From contig NZ_FNHI01000001.1 of NCBI RefSeq assembly GCF_900103455.1, forward strand, positions 1 through 64,000: 64,000 bases of DNA, read 5' to 3'. Origin of the DNA: Streptomyces wuyuanensis. GTDB lineage: Bacteria > Actinomycetota > Actinomycetes > Streptomycetales > Streptomycetaceae. Position 1 is the stretch's first letter; each line of letters starts with the position of its first letter. Under the pieces are notes generated by a model that was not told where the DNA came from, made no database searches, and was given only the letters and a program-made list of their open reading frames with translations. The position numbers and the translations under genes were made by a program. Shown here in pieces: positions 14,110-23,000 of the stretch.

Positions 14110-15591
14110 ATGCCCGAACGCCGTACCGTCGCCCTTGTCACTCTTGGCTGCGCCCGTAACGAGGTGGACTCGGAGGAGCTCGCAGGCCGCCTGGCAGCGG
14201 ACGGCTGGGAGCTCGTCGAGGAAGCCGCCGACGCGGATGTCGCTGTCGTCAACACCTGTGGATTCGTCGAGGCCGCCAAGAAGGACTCCGTCGACGCCCT
14301 GCTCGAGGCCAACGACCTCAAGGACCACGGGAAGACCCAGGCCGTCGTCGCGGTCGGCTGCATGGCCGAGCGGTACGGCAAGGAACTCGCCGAGGCCCTT
14401 CCCGAGGCCGACGGAGTCCTGGGCTTCGACGACTACGCCGACATCTCCGACCGCCTCCAGACCATCCTGAGCGGCGGCATCCACGCCTCCCACACGCCGC
14501 GCGACCGCCGGAAGCTGCTGCCGATCAGCCCGGCCGACCGCCAGGGCGCCGACGTGGCCCTCCCCGGGCACGCGCAGGCCCCGGCCCCGGAGGACGTGCC
14601 GGCCGACCTCCCCGAGGGCCTGGCGCCCGCCTCGGGGCCGCGCGCCCCCCTCCGCCGCAGGCTCGACACCAGCCCGGTCGCCTCGGTGAAGCTCGCCTCC
14701 GGCTGCGACCGGCGCTGCTCGTTCTGCGCCATCCCGTCCTTCCGCGGTTCCTTCGTCTCCCGGCGGCCGAGCGACGTCCTGGGAGAGACCCGCTGGCTCG
14801 CCGAACAGGGCGTGAAGGAGATCATGCTGGTCTCCGAGAACAACACCTCGTACGGCAAGGACCTCGGCGACATCCGGCTGCTGGAGACGCTGCTGCCCGA
14901 GCTCGCGGCCGTCGACGGCATCGAGCGGGTGCGGGTCAGCTACCTGCAGCCCGCCGAGATGCGCCCCGGACTGATCGACGTCCTGACGTCCACCGAGAAG
15001 GTCGCGCCCTACTTCGACCTCTCCTTCCAGCACAGCGCCCCGGGCGTGCTGCGCGCCATGCGGCGGTTCGGCGACACCGAGCGGTTCCTGGAGCTGCTGG
15101 AGACCATCCGAGGCAAGGCCCCGGAGGCCGGTGTGCGGTCCAACTTCATCGTCGGGTTCCCGGGCGAGGGCGAGGAGGACTTCGCCGAGCTGGAGCGCTT
15201 CCTCACCGAGGCGCGGCTGGACGCCATCGGAGTCTTCGGCTACTCCGACGAGGAGGGCACCGAGGCCGCCGGCTACGAGCGCAAGCTCGACCAGGACGTC
15301 GTCGACGCGCGCCTGGCGCATCTCTCCCGGCTCGCCGAGGAGCTCACCGCCCAGCGGGCCGAGGAGCGCGTCGGCGAGACCCTGCACGTCCTCGTCGAGT
15401 CCGTCGACGACGAGGACGGCGCCGTGGGCCGCGCCGCGCACCAGGCGCCCGAGACCGACGGACAGGTGGTCTTCACGAGTGCCGTCGGCCTGGCACCCGG
15501 ACGTATGGTCGAAGCGAAGGTCGTCGGTACCGAAGGCGTCGACCTCATGGCCGACGTGGTTTCGGAGTGTCGTGAGGAGGCGGGCAGATGA
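14110..15591 (+). CDS. rimO: Ribosomal protein S12 methylthiotransferase RimO
   Basis: This 493-residue radical-SAM methylthiotransferase adds a methylthio group to an aspartate of ribosomal protein S12. The N-terminal UPF0004 domain carries the auxiliary-cluster cysteines ([24 protein letters not shown]). The radical-SAM core has CDRRCSFC at about 201-208. A C-terminal TRAM domain (about 420-485) binds the substrate. A Pro/Ala-rich insertion of about 40 residues sits just before the radical-SAM motif. It is shorter at this point in E. coli RimO, as recalled. MiaB at 42323 is the tRNA-acting paralogue in this window. The stop overlaps the start of pgsA by 4 bases (ATGA), so the two are translationally coupled. 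Confidence 0.93.
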   Translation: MPERRTVALVTLGCARNEVDSEELAGRLAADGWELVEEAADADVAVVNTCGFVEAAKKDSVDALLEANDLKDHGKTQAVVAVGCMAERYGKELAEALPEADGVLGFDDYADISDRLQTILSGGIHASHTPRDRRKLLPISPADRQGADVALPGHAQAPAPEDVPADLPEGLAPASGPRAPLRRRLDTSPVASVKLASGCDRRCSFCAIPSFRGSFVSRRPSDVLGETRWLAEQGVKEIMLVSENNTSYGKDLGDIRLLETLLPELAAVDGIERVRVSYLQPAEMRPGLIDVLTSTEKVAPYFDLSFQHSAPGVLRAMRRFGDTERFLELLETIRGKAPEAGVRSNFIVGFPGEGEEDFAELERFLTEARLDAIGVFGYSDEEGTEAAGYERKLDQDVVDARLAHLSRLAEELTAQRAEERVGETLHVLVESVDDEDGAVGRAAHQAPETDGQVVFTSAVGLAPGRMVEAKVVGTEGVDLMADVVSECREEAGR

Positions 15592-16265
15592 CCGGAGCGC
15601 CGGCATCCGCAGCGGGTGGGACCGGAAGGCCGGCGCCCGGCGGGAAGCTGGGCGCTGCGGCCGTCAACCAGGCCAGCCTGTGGAACATCGCCAATATCCT
15701 CACCATGGTGCGGCTGCTGCTCGTGCCCGGGTTCGTGGTGCTGATGCTCATGGACGGCGGGCACGATCCGGTCTGGCGCGCGTGGGCCTGGGCGGCGTTC
15801 GCCGTCGCCATGATCACCGACGTGTTCGACGGTCATCTGGCGCGTACGTACGACCTGGTCACGGACTTCGGGAAGATCGCGGACCCGATCGCCGACAAGG
15901 CGATCATGGCCGCGGGGCTGATCTGTCTGTCGGCCCTCGGGGATCTGCCCTGGTGGGTGACGGGAGTGATCCTCTTCCGCGAGCTGGGGATCACCCTGAT
16001 GCGCTTCTGGGTGATCCGGCACGGAGTGATCCCCGCGAGCCGCGGCGGCAAGCTGAAGACCCTGGCGCAGGGCACCGCCGTCGGCATGTACGTGCTCGTG
16101 CTCACCGGCCCGCTTGCCACCCTGCGCTGGTGGGTGATGGCCGTGGCGGTCGTCCTGACCGTGGTCACCGGGCTCGACTACGTGCGCCAGGCGGTGATGC
16201 TGCGGCGCAAGGGCCTCGCGGCCGAGCGGTCCGCGGCCCGTGACCGCGCGGAGTCCGCGCGATGA
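15588..16265 (+). CDS. pgsA: CDP-diacylglycerol-glycerol-3-phosphate phosphatidyltransferase
   Basis: This 225-residue integral membrane enzyme of the CDP-alcohol phosphatidyltransferase family makes phosphatidylglycerophosphate, the precursor of phosphatidylglycerol and cardiolipin. The diagnostic metal-binding motif is spread over [10 protein letters not shown] and [12 protein letters not shown] (about 80-105). Several hydrophobic helices surround it. The first ~30 residues are Gly/Ala/Pro-rich. The assignment to pgsA rather than another CDP-alcohol transferase rests on the conserved rimO-pgsA-cinA order in actinobacteria. The gene overlaps rimO at its start and cinA at its end by 4 bases each. 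Confidence 0.88.
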   Translation: MTGAPASAAGGTGRPAPGGKLGAAAVNQASLWNIANILTMVRLLLVPGFVVLMLMDGGHDPVWRAWAWAAFAVAMITDVFDGHLARTYDLVTDFGKIADPIADKAIMAAGLICLSALGDLPWWVTGVILFRELGITLMRFWVIRHGVIPASRGGKLKTLAQGTAVGMYVLVLTGPLATLRWWVMAVAVVLTVVTGLDYVRQAVMLRRKGLAAERSAARDRAESAR

Positions 16266-16771
16266 GCAGTGCCGCCGCGGTGCTCCGCCTCCTCGCGGAG
16301 CGCGGCGAGAGCCTGGCCGTGGCGGAGTCCCTCACGGGCGGTCTCGTGGCCGCGGAGCTGACCTCCGTTCCGGGCGCCTCGAAGAGCTTCCTGGGGTCCG
16401 TGACGGCTTACGCGACCGCTCTCAAGCGAGACCTCCTCGGGGTCGACGGGTCCCTCCTGGCCGAGCACGGCGCGGTGCACCCGGAGGTCGCGGCCCAGAT
16501 GGCCGCGGGCGTCCGGGCCCGGACGGGGGCCGGCTGGGGCATCGCGACCACCGGTGTCGCAGGGCCCGAACCCCAGGACGGACAGCCCGTGGGCACGGTC
16601 TTCGTCGCGGTCGCGGGCCCGGACGGCACCCGGAAAGTGGCCCGGCTGAGATTGAACGGCGACCGCTCGGAAATCCGTAGAGAGAGTGTCCGGAACGTGC
16701 TGGAACTGCTCGCCGGCGAACTCTCGGTCAATGGGCGGGCACAGGATACGGAACAGAACGGGGGGAATTGA
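16262..16771 (+). CDS. cinA: CinA-family (C-terminal domain) NMN amidohydrolase
   Basis: This 169-residue protein covers only the CinA C-terminal domain, the part that shows nicotinamide-nucleotide amidohydrolase (PncC) activity in other bacteria. Visible motifs are VAESLTGGLVAAELT, FLGSVTAYATALKRDLLGV and TTGVAGPEPQDG with GTVFVAV. The N-terminal MoeA/MocF-like half of full CinA is absent, which is usual in Streptomyces. It may salvage NMN released by bacterial DNA ligase, fitting a neighbourhood rich in DNA-maintenance genes. The start overlaps the pgsA stop (ATGA). Confidence 0.88.
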   Translation: MSSAAAVLRLLAERGESLAVAESLTGGLVAAELTSVPGASKSFLGSVTAYATALKRDLLGVDGSLLAEHGAVHPEVAAQMAAGVRARTGAGWGIATTGVAGPEPQDGQPVGTVFVAVAGPDGTRKVARLRLNGDRSEIRRESVRNVLELLAGELSVNGRAQDTEQNGGN

Positions 16772-16880
16772 TGTTTGCAGCCCTGAGTGAACACGACATC
16801 GCTCCCCGCACGGCCGCAGCGCGAGGCGGTACGGTGGGGCGTGAAGGATGCGGCTACGCGGTCCGAGGAGGGAGCCACCG

Positions 16881-17261
16881 ATGATCCTGCTCCGTCGCCT
16901 GCTGGGTGACGTGCTGCGTCGGCAGCGCCAGCGCCAGGGCCGTACTCTGCGCGAAGTCTCCTCGTCCGCCCGAGTCTCTCTCGGCTATCTCTCCGAGGTG
17001 GAGCGGGGGCAGAAGGAGGCTTCCTCCGAGCTGCTCTCCGCGATCTGCGACGCGCTTGACGTACGGATGTCCGAGCTCATGCGGGAAGTGAGCGACGAGC
17101 TGTCGCTCGCCGAGCTGGCCGAGTCGGCAGCGGCGAGCGAGCCGGTGCCTGCGCCGGTGCGGCCGCTCAATTCCGTGTCCGTGACGTCGGTCGCGGGCGT
17201 GCCGACGGAACGGGTGACGATCAAGGCACCGGCGGAAGCTGTGGACGTCGTCGCCGCCTGA
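16881..17261 (+). CDS. clgR: ClgR, XRE-family activator of protease genes
   Basis: This 126-residue regulator has an HTH of the XRE type at about residues 8-65 ([20 protein letters not shown], then [16 protein letters not shown]). Its N-terminus and HTH match Streptomyces ClgR, which activates clpP1P2, clpC and lon. The protein ends in Val-Val-Ala-Ala. For S. lividans ClgR the last two alanines are reported to be needed for ClpP-dependent degradation, so post-translational control is likely kept here. The ATG at 16881 follows GAGGAGGGAG. The position after cinA is conserved in actinobacteria. The classic ClgR operator is not obvious in the short upstream gap. Confidence 0.9.
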   Translation: MILLRRLLGDVLRRQRQRQGRTLREVSSSARVSLGYLSEVERGQKEASSELLSAICDALDVRMSELMREVSDELSLAELAESAAASEPVPAPVRPLNSVSVTSVAGVPTERVTIKAPAEAVDVVAA

Positions 17262-17274
17262 TTTCCACGTGTGA

Positions 17275-17304
17275 GCCCCGGTCGGGTGGGTACCCGACCG
17301 GGGC
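17275..17304 (+). terminator. clgR terminator
   Basis: A perfect 13-bp inverted repeat (GCCCCGGTCGGGT at 17275-17287, ACCCGACCGGGGC at 17292-17304, four-base loop) is followed by TTCTCTTTT. It begins 14 bases after the clgR stop and is a clear intrinsic terminator. Confidence 0.9.
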
Positions 17305-17380
17305 TTCTCTTTTCCCCCGAATAACCGTTTTGCGCCATTTATGCCATGGTGGAGAGCGGTGTCACTGAACGGAGGTCGAC

Positions 17381-17851
17381 ATGTCTGCGGTGAAGAGCTC
17401 GCTGCCCGAGGACGCACGCAAGATCACCGGTGAGGCCCTTCAGGGCGCGCTGGTCGATCTGATCGATCTGGGGCTGGTGGCCAAGCAGGTCCACTGGAAC
17501 GTGGTCGGGCCCCGCTTCCGCTCCGTGCACCTCCAGCTGGACGAGGTCGTCACCACGGCGCGGCAGCACTCCGACGTCGTGGCGGAACGGGCCTCCGCCA
17601 TCGGGGTCGCACCCGACGGCCGCGCCTCCACCGTCGCCTCGGCGAGCGCCATCGGGAAGGTGCCGGACGGCTGGATCCAGGACACCGACGTGGTCAACAC
17701 CATGGTGAAGGCGCTGTCCGCGGTGATCGAGCGCATGCGTGAGCGCATCCAGGCCACGGACGAGCCGGATCCCGTGAGCCAGGACATCCTCATCTCCCTC
17801 ACGGCCGACCTCGAGAAGCACGCGTGGATGTTCCAGGCGGAAAGCGTCTAG
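17381..17851 (+). CDS. dps: Dps-family ferritin-like DNA-protection protein
   Basis: This 156-residue four-helix-bundle protein of the Dps family would form a dodecamer that oxidises and stores iron and can bind DNA. The intersubunit ferroxidase signature is visible at about 38-75: HWN in the first helix, then H, D and the pair D..AER in VHLQLDEVV...HSDVVAERA. The N-terminal tail is short, with few basic residues, so strong DNA binding through the tail is not expected. A ribosome site GGAGG lies nine bases before the ATG at 17381. The position beside clgR suggests this is the S. coelicolor DpsB-type gene, as recalled. Confidence 0.9.
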   Translation: MSAVKSSLPEDARKITGEALQGALVDLIDLGLVAKQVHWNVVGPRFRSVHLQLDEVVTTARQHSDVVAERASAIGVAPDGRASTVASASAIGKVPDGWIQDTDVVNTMVKALSAVIERMRERIQATDEPDPVSQDILISLTADLEKHAWMFQAESV

Positions 17852-18054
17852 CCGTGGGCATATCCGGAGCCTCCTCCGGGGCCGCTTCCTCGGCCGCACG
17901 GCCGATCGCGACGGGACGGGTGCGCGGGCGCACAGCCCGGGGCACGCCCCCCTGGGGCGCCTGGCACATACGCTGCGGGCGCGCCGGGTGTGCAACCGGT
18001 GCGCCCTCCCGCCGCGTGATCGGTCCGGTCTAGCGTCGACCGGAGGAGGCGGCC

Positions 18055-18309
18055 ATGGTGAGGCGATGGGTCCTGCTGTCGGCGCTCGCACTGGGCGCTA
18101 TGTGGTGGTGGGCCGTGCTGCGGCTGGCGCTGGTGCCGGAGCAGGCGGGGCTCGTCGAGGGGGCAGTGGCGGCAGGCGGGTGGGGGCTCAGTCTGTTGCC
18201 GGTGCACGTTGCGTCGCGGTCCGGGGACGCCGGTAGGGCCGGGGGAACGACCACGGCTACCACGGCATCGCGACGCCCCCGTTCGGCCGGAGGATCTGGC
18301 CCGTCGTGA
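18055..18309 (+). CDS. Small putative membrane protein, unknown function
   Basis: This 84-residue ORF is not recognised. Its first part is hydrophobic with two possible membrane helices (about 5-27, WVLLSALALGAMWWWAV, and about 35-52). The last ~30 residues are Ser/Gly/Thr/Arg-rich. An excellent ribosome-binding site (GGAGGAGG) lies 4 bases before the ATG, the main reason to keep it. Its 3' end overlaps the leftward SDR gene by 53 bases, so the low-complexity tail may be read-through constrained by the opposite gene. It could be a real small protein or chance. Confidence 0.5.
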   Translation: MVRRWVLLSALALGAMWWWAVLRLALVPEQAGLVEGAVAAGGWGLSLLPVHVASRSGDAGRAGGTTTATTASRRPRSAGGSGPS

Positions 18310-19033
18310 ACGACGACGCGTCGGAGGCGAGGTGCAGTACCGCGTGGGCGATGTCCGCGGGCTCACCGACCCGGCCGAGCGGGGAGATCCTGGCCATGGC
18401 CGCCTCCGCCTGCCGCTGGGACTGAACGTCGTGGCGGTCCGTCATGGGAGTGCGCACCCAGCCCGGCGCGACGGCGTTGACGCGGATCGCATGCCGGCCG
18501 AGTTCCGCTGCGAGGGTCCTGGTGAGCTGGACGACGGCGGCCTTGGCGGCGCCGTAGCAGAGCAGGCCCGGATTCGCGGTGTCGACGGCGCCGGACGCCA
18601 TGGTGATGATCGACCCCGGCACGCCGGCGTCGATCATCGAGCGGGCGGCGGCCTGGCAGGCGTACAGAACTCCCTTGAAATTGACGGCCATCACCCGGTC
18701 GAGGTCCTCGTCCCTGGTCTCCAGGACAGGGCTGGAGTGCATGATGCCGGCGACGGCGGCCAGGACATGCGGGGGGCCCGACGCCGAGACGGCCGCCGCC
18801 ATCGCCGTGTGGACCGCGGCGCGGTCGCTCACGTCGACGAGATGCGTGTGCGCCGTGCCGCCCGCGTTCTCGATCGCCGTCCGGGTCTCGGTGAGCCCCT
18901 TCTCGGCCAGGTCCGCGCAGTGCACGGTGGCTCCCGCGTCGGCGAGCAGTAGGGCCGTCGCGCGGCCTATGCCGCTCGCCGCGCCGGTGACGAACGCGGT
19001 GCGGCCGGTGAGGTCGTACGCGGTGACGGGCAT
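18257..19033 (-). CDS. SDR-family NAD(P)-dependent oxidoreductase
   Basis: This 258-residue classical short-chain dehydrogenase has the nucleotide-binding TGAASGIGRA near residue 17. A catalytic Ser lies in ITMASGAVD and the YGAAK catalytic Tyr/Lys pair around 155. The C-terminal GEPADIAHAVLHLASD and TGQILRPNGG are typical. The substrate cannot be read from sequence; many relatives reduce 3-oxoacyl or ring ketones. An Asp in HCADLAEKG after the second strand favours NAD over NADP. The ATG at 19033 is preferred over a TTG at 19069 because family members begin close to the Rossmann fold, though no strong ribosome site is seen for either. Confidence 0.85.
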   Translation of the reverse strand: MPVTAYDLTGRTAFVTGAASGIGRATALLLADAGATVHCADLAEKGLTETRTAIENAGGTAHTHLVDVSDRAAVHTAMAAAVSASGPPHVLAAVAGIMHSSPVLETRDEDLDRVMAVNFKGVLYACQAAARSMIDAGVPGSIITMASGAVDTANPGLLCYGAAKAAVVQLTRTLAAELGRHAIRVNAVAPGWVRTPMTDRHDVQSQRQAEAAMARISPLGRVGEPADIAHAVLHLASDASSFTTGQILRPNGGVAMPW

Positions 19034-19208
19034 GCCGGGACCGTACGGCGGTTTCTGACGATGCGTCAACTACGTGATGGGCGGGCAGGGGTGGACGAAC
19101 ATGGGGGCGGGCGCTCGGGGGTCCGTGCCATGCCCGGCTGTTCCGTGTCCTGGCCCTGTTCCGGGCGGGCGGCGGTGGTGGGCCGTGGTCCGCACTGGTG
19201 GCGGGGCG

Positions 19209-20036
19209 TCAGACCGTGGGCCCCGACTGGCAGCCCGGGCACCAGTAGGAAACCCGGTCGTCCTGGCCCGCCTTGCGGATCGCCGTGCCGCAGCGCAGAC
19301 AGGGGCGGCCCCGGCGCCCGTACACGAAGAGGAGCTGCTCGCCGGGACACAGCGGGCTCCGGCGGCCGTCGCCGCCACGGCTGCCGGCGTTGGGCGTGGT
19401 GCGCCGGTCGAAGGTGTCCTTGTTGCTCTCCAGCAGACGCCGGGCGGTGGCGACGAGGCGCTCGGGAGTGCCCGGGGGCAGGTCACCCATCGGCAGCCAG
19501 GGGGTGACCCGGGCGAGGAAGGCCAGTTCCGACTTGTAGACATTGCCGATGCCCGCCAGATTGCGCTGGTCCAGCAGGGCCTCGCCGATCGGGCGCCCGG
19601 GATCGGCCAGCAGGTTGCGCACGGCGGTTTCCGGGTTCCAGTCCGGGCCCAGCAGATCCGGACCGAGATGCCCCACGGCCTCGTCCTCGTCCCGGGTGCG
19701 CAGCAGCTCCAGCACGGGCAGCCGGTAGCCCACGGCCGTACGTTCGGCATTGCCGAGGACGGCGCGGATCTGGTGGTCCGGGCCGCCCCGCCAGCGCTCG
19801 CCGGTGGCGAAGACCCGCCAGGCGCCGTCCATCCGGAGGTGGGAGTGCAGGGTCAGCCCGCCTTCGATGCGGGTGAGCAGATGCTTGCCGCGGGCGGTGA
19901 CGTCCAGTACCTCCCGGCCGGTGAGATCGGCGGTGGCGAACCGGGGAACCCTGAGGTCGGCAAGGGTGAGCGTCCGTCCGGCCAGGGCGGTGTGCAGCTT
20001 CCGGGCGGTCAGCCAGACGGTGTCTCCTTCGGGCAT
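19209..20036 (-). CDS. nei: Endonuclease VIII-like DNA glycosylase (Fpg/Nei family)
   Basis: This 275-residue bifunctional DNA glycosylase/AP lyase for oxidised bases begins MPEGDTV, giving the catalytic Pro2-Glu3 pair. The helix-two-turn-helix ENVYKSEL-like motif appears as GIGNVYKSELAFLARV (about 165-180). A C-terminal zinc finger has CLRCG and CPGC pairs. MPEGDT is the Nei form; Fpg proteins usually start MPELPEV. It lies just downstream of lhr on the same strand, 57 bases apart. The same lhr-nei neighbourhood occurs in mycobacteria (Rv3296/Rv3297), suggesting a shared repair role and probably one transcript. Confidence 0.92.
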   Translation of the reverse strand: MPEGDTVWLTARKLHTALAGRTLTLADLRVPRFATADLTGREVLDVTARGKHLLTRIEGGLTLHSHLRMDGAWRVFATGERWRGGPDHQIRAVLGNAERTAVGYRLPVLELLRTRDEDEAVGHLGPDLLGPDWNPETAVRNLLADPGRPIGEALLDQRNLAGIGNVYKSELAFLARVTPWLPMGDLPPGTPERLVATARRLLESNKDTFDRRTTPNAGSRGGDGRRSPLCPGEQLLFVYGRRGRPCLRCGTAIRKAGQDDRVSYWCPGCQSGPTV

Positions 20037-20093
20037 GCCTCCATGATGCGCGACGATGGTCCCGGTGAGGCGGGGACCAGCCTGGGCCCGGCG

Positions 20094-23000
20094 TCAGGCC
20101 CGTATGCGCAGGCCCCGGGGAGTGGCGTGGAATCCCGCCTCCTCAAGCGGGCGGGCGAGCGGCGAGGTCAGTGCCGCCGAACCGTTGATCCGCTCGACCG
20201 TGATCGTGCCGAGCGCCCCCGCCCTGCCCGCGTCGGAGAGCGCCTGCGCCGCGGCGCGGAGCATGGGGTCGTCCGGCTCGGTGGGCCAGGACAGCAGGGT
20301 CTTCCCGCCGCGCTCCATGTAGAGCGCGAGCTCCCCGTCGACCAGTACGACCAGTGAGCCCGCCTTGCGGCCGGGTTTGTGGCTCGCGCCGTCGGGCGGC
20401 TCGGGCCAGGACAGTGCCGCCCCGTACGCGTTTGCCGGGTCGGCGGCCGCCAGGACCACCGCACGGGGTGCGGCGTGCCCGTCGGCGCGCTCGCGGGCGC
20501 CCGCGGCGGCCCGCAGTCGGTCCACCGCGCCGTCCATGGCGAACTGGGCGGCCCCGAGGCCCTCGACGACATAGCCGCGCCGGGCCTGCCCGCTGTCCTC
20601 GAAGGCGGAGAGGATGCGGTACGTCGCCGAGAAACCGCCCTCCACACCCTCCGCGGCGACCGCGCCCCGGGTGACGACGCCATGGCGGTCCAGCAGGGTG
20701 CGGGCCAGCGCGTGGGCCCGGTGCGTGGGGTCGGGCTCCTGCGCGGGAAGCAGGGACCAGCGTCCGGAGACGGTGGGCGGGCCGTTGCGGGACGCGGTCC
20801 GCGCGGCAGCCGTCAGCGAACCGTACCGCCCGCGCGGCACCGTGCGCCGGGCGCGGTGGGCCGTGGAACCCGCCGTGCGGCCGGAGCCCAGCAGCGAGCG
20901 CAGCGGCGCCAGGGTGTCGTTGGTGAGCCGGCCGGACCAGGCCAGGTCCCACACCGCGTCGGCCAGTTGGGGATCCGTGACGTCGGGGTGTGTCGTCGCC
21001 CGCACCTGGTCCGCAATCTGGCGGAAGAACAGGCCGTAGCCTCCCGAGAGGGCGGAGAGCACCGACTCGTGGAGGGCCGTCGGCTCCAGCGGGTGGGGCT
21101 GCGGCAGCAGCAGCGGGGCGGCGTCCGCGAGGTAGAGCGAGACCCAGCCGTCCTTGCCCGGGAGCGCGCCCGCTCCGGCCCACACCACCTCGCCCGTCGT
21201 GGTCAGCTCGTCCAGCATTCCCGGGGAGTATCCGGTCACCCGGGACGGGAGGATGAGCTTCTCCAGCGCGGAGGCGGGCACGGGAGCGCCCTGGAGCTGC
21301 TCGACGGCACGGGCCAGTCCGTCGATGCCGCGCAGGCTGTTGTTCCCCAGATGCTGCCAATGGGGCAGGAAGGTCGCCAGCGCGGCGGGCGGCACCGGCT
21401 CCAGCTCCTCCCGGAGCGCGGCGAGGGACCGGCGCCGCAGTCGGCGCAGCACTGCGGCGTCGCACCACTCCTGGCCGATGCCCGACGGATGGAACTCGCC
21501 CTGGACGACCCGCCCCGCCGCGGCGAGCCGCTGCAGTGCCCCGTCCGTGACGGCCGCGCCCAGCCCGAACCGCGTGGCGGCCTGCGACGAGGTGAACGGC
21601 CCGTGCGTGCGGGCGAAACGGGCCAGCAGATCGCCGAGCGGGTCCTTCACCGGCTCGGTGAACGCCTCGGGGACCCCGACCGGGAGTGCCGTCCCCAGCG
21701 CGTCCCTGAGGCGTCCCGCGTCCTCGATCGCCGCCCAGTGGTCCTCGCCGGCGATCCGGACGCGGATGGCCCGGCGGGTTCCGGCGAGCTCCTCTGGCCA
21801 CCGGGGGTCGGCGCTGCGCTCGATCAGTTCCCCGGTCGTGAGCGGCCCGAGAACGCGCAGCAGATCCGCGACTCCCTCGGCGTCCTTGATCCTGCGGTCG
21901 TCCGTGAGCCACTGGAGCTCCTGTTCCAGCTCGGCCAGGACGTCCGCGTCGAGCAGCTCGCGCAGTTCCGCCTGGCCCAGCAGCTCGGCGAGCAGGCGGG
22001 AGTCCAGCGAGAGCGCGGCGGCCCGGCGCTCGGCGAGGGGCGAGTCCCCCTCGTAGAGGAACTGGGCCACATAGCCGAAGAGGAGGGAGCGCGCGAAGGG
22101 GGACGGCTCCGGGGTGGTGACCTCGACCAGCCGGACCTTGCGGGACTCGATGTCGCCCATCAGCTCCTCGAGCCCGGGGACGTCGAAGACGTCCTGGAGG
22201 CACTCCCGCACGGCCTCGAGGACGATCGGGAACGAGCCGAACTCACTGGCCACCTGGAGCAACTGGGCCGCGCGCTGACGCTGCTGCCACAGGGGCGTCC
22301 GCTTGCCCGGGTTGCGGCGCGGCAGCAGCAGGGCGCGGGCCGCGCACTCACGGAACCGGGAGGCGAACAGCGCGGATCCGCCCACCTGGTCGGTGACGAT
22401 CTGACTGACCTCGCCCTTGTCGAAGAGGGTGTCGGCGGCGCCGACCGGGGCCTGTTCGCCGTCGTAGGAGGTGTCGAGGTGCACCGGGTCCTGGTCCAGC
22501 AGGTCGAGGCCCATCAGGTCGGCGTCGGGCAGCCGCAGGACGATCCCGTCGTCCGCGTGCATGACCTGGGCGTCCATGCCGTACCGCTCGGAGAGGCGCG
22601 CGGCCAGTGCCAGTGCCCAGGGGGCGTGCACCTGGGCACCGAACGGCGAGTGCACCACGACCCGCCAGTCGCCCAGTTCGTCACGGAACCGCTCGACGAC
22701 GATCGTGCGGTCGTCGGGCACATGCCCGCAGGCCCGGCGCTGCTCGTCGAGGTACGACAGGACGTTCGCGGCGGCCCATTCGTCGAGACCGGCGGTCATC
22801 AACCGCAGCCGGGCGTCGTCCTCGGGCAGCGATCCGACCTCGCGGAGGAAGGCGCCCACCGCGCGGCCCAGTTCGAGCGGGCGGCCGAGCTGGTCGCCCT
22901 TCCAGAACGGCAGCCTGCCGGGAACGCCGGGCGCGGGGGAGACCAGGACCCGGTCGCGGGTGATGTCCTCGATCCGCCAGGAGGTCGTGCCCAGCGTGAA

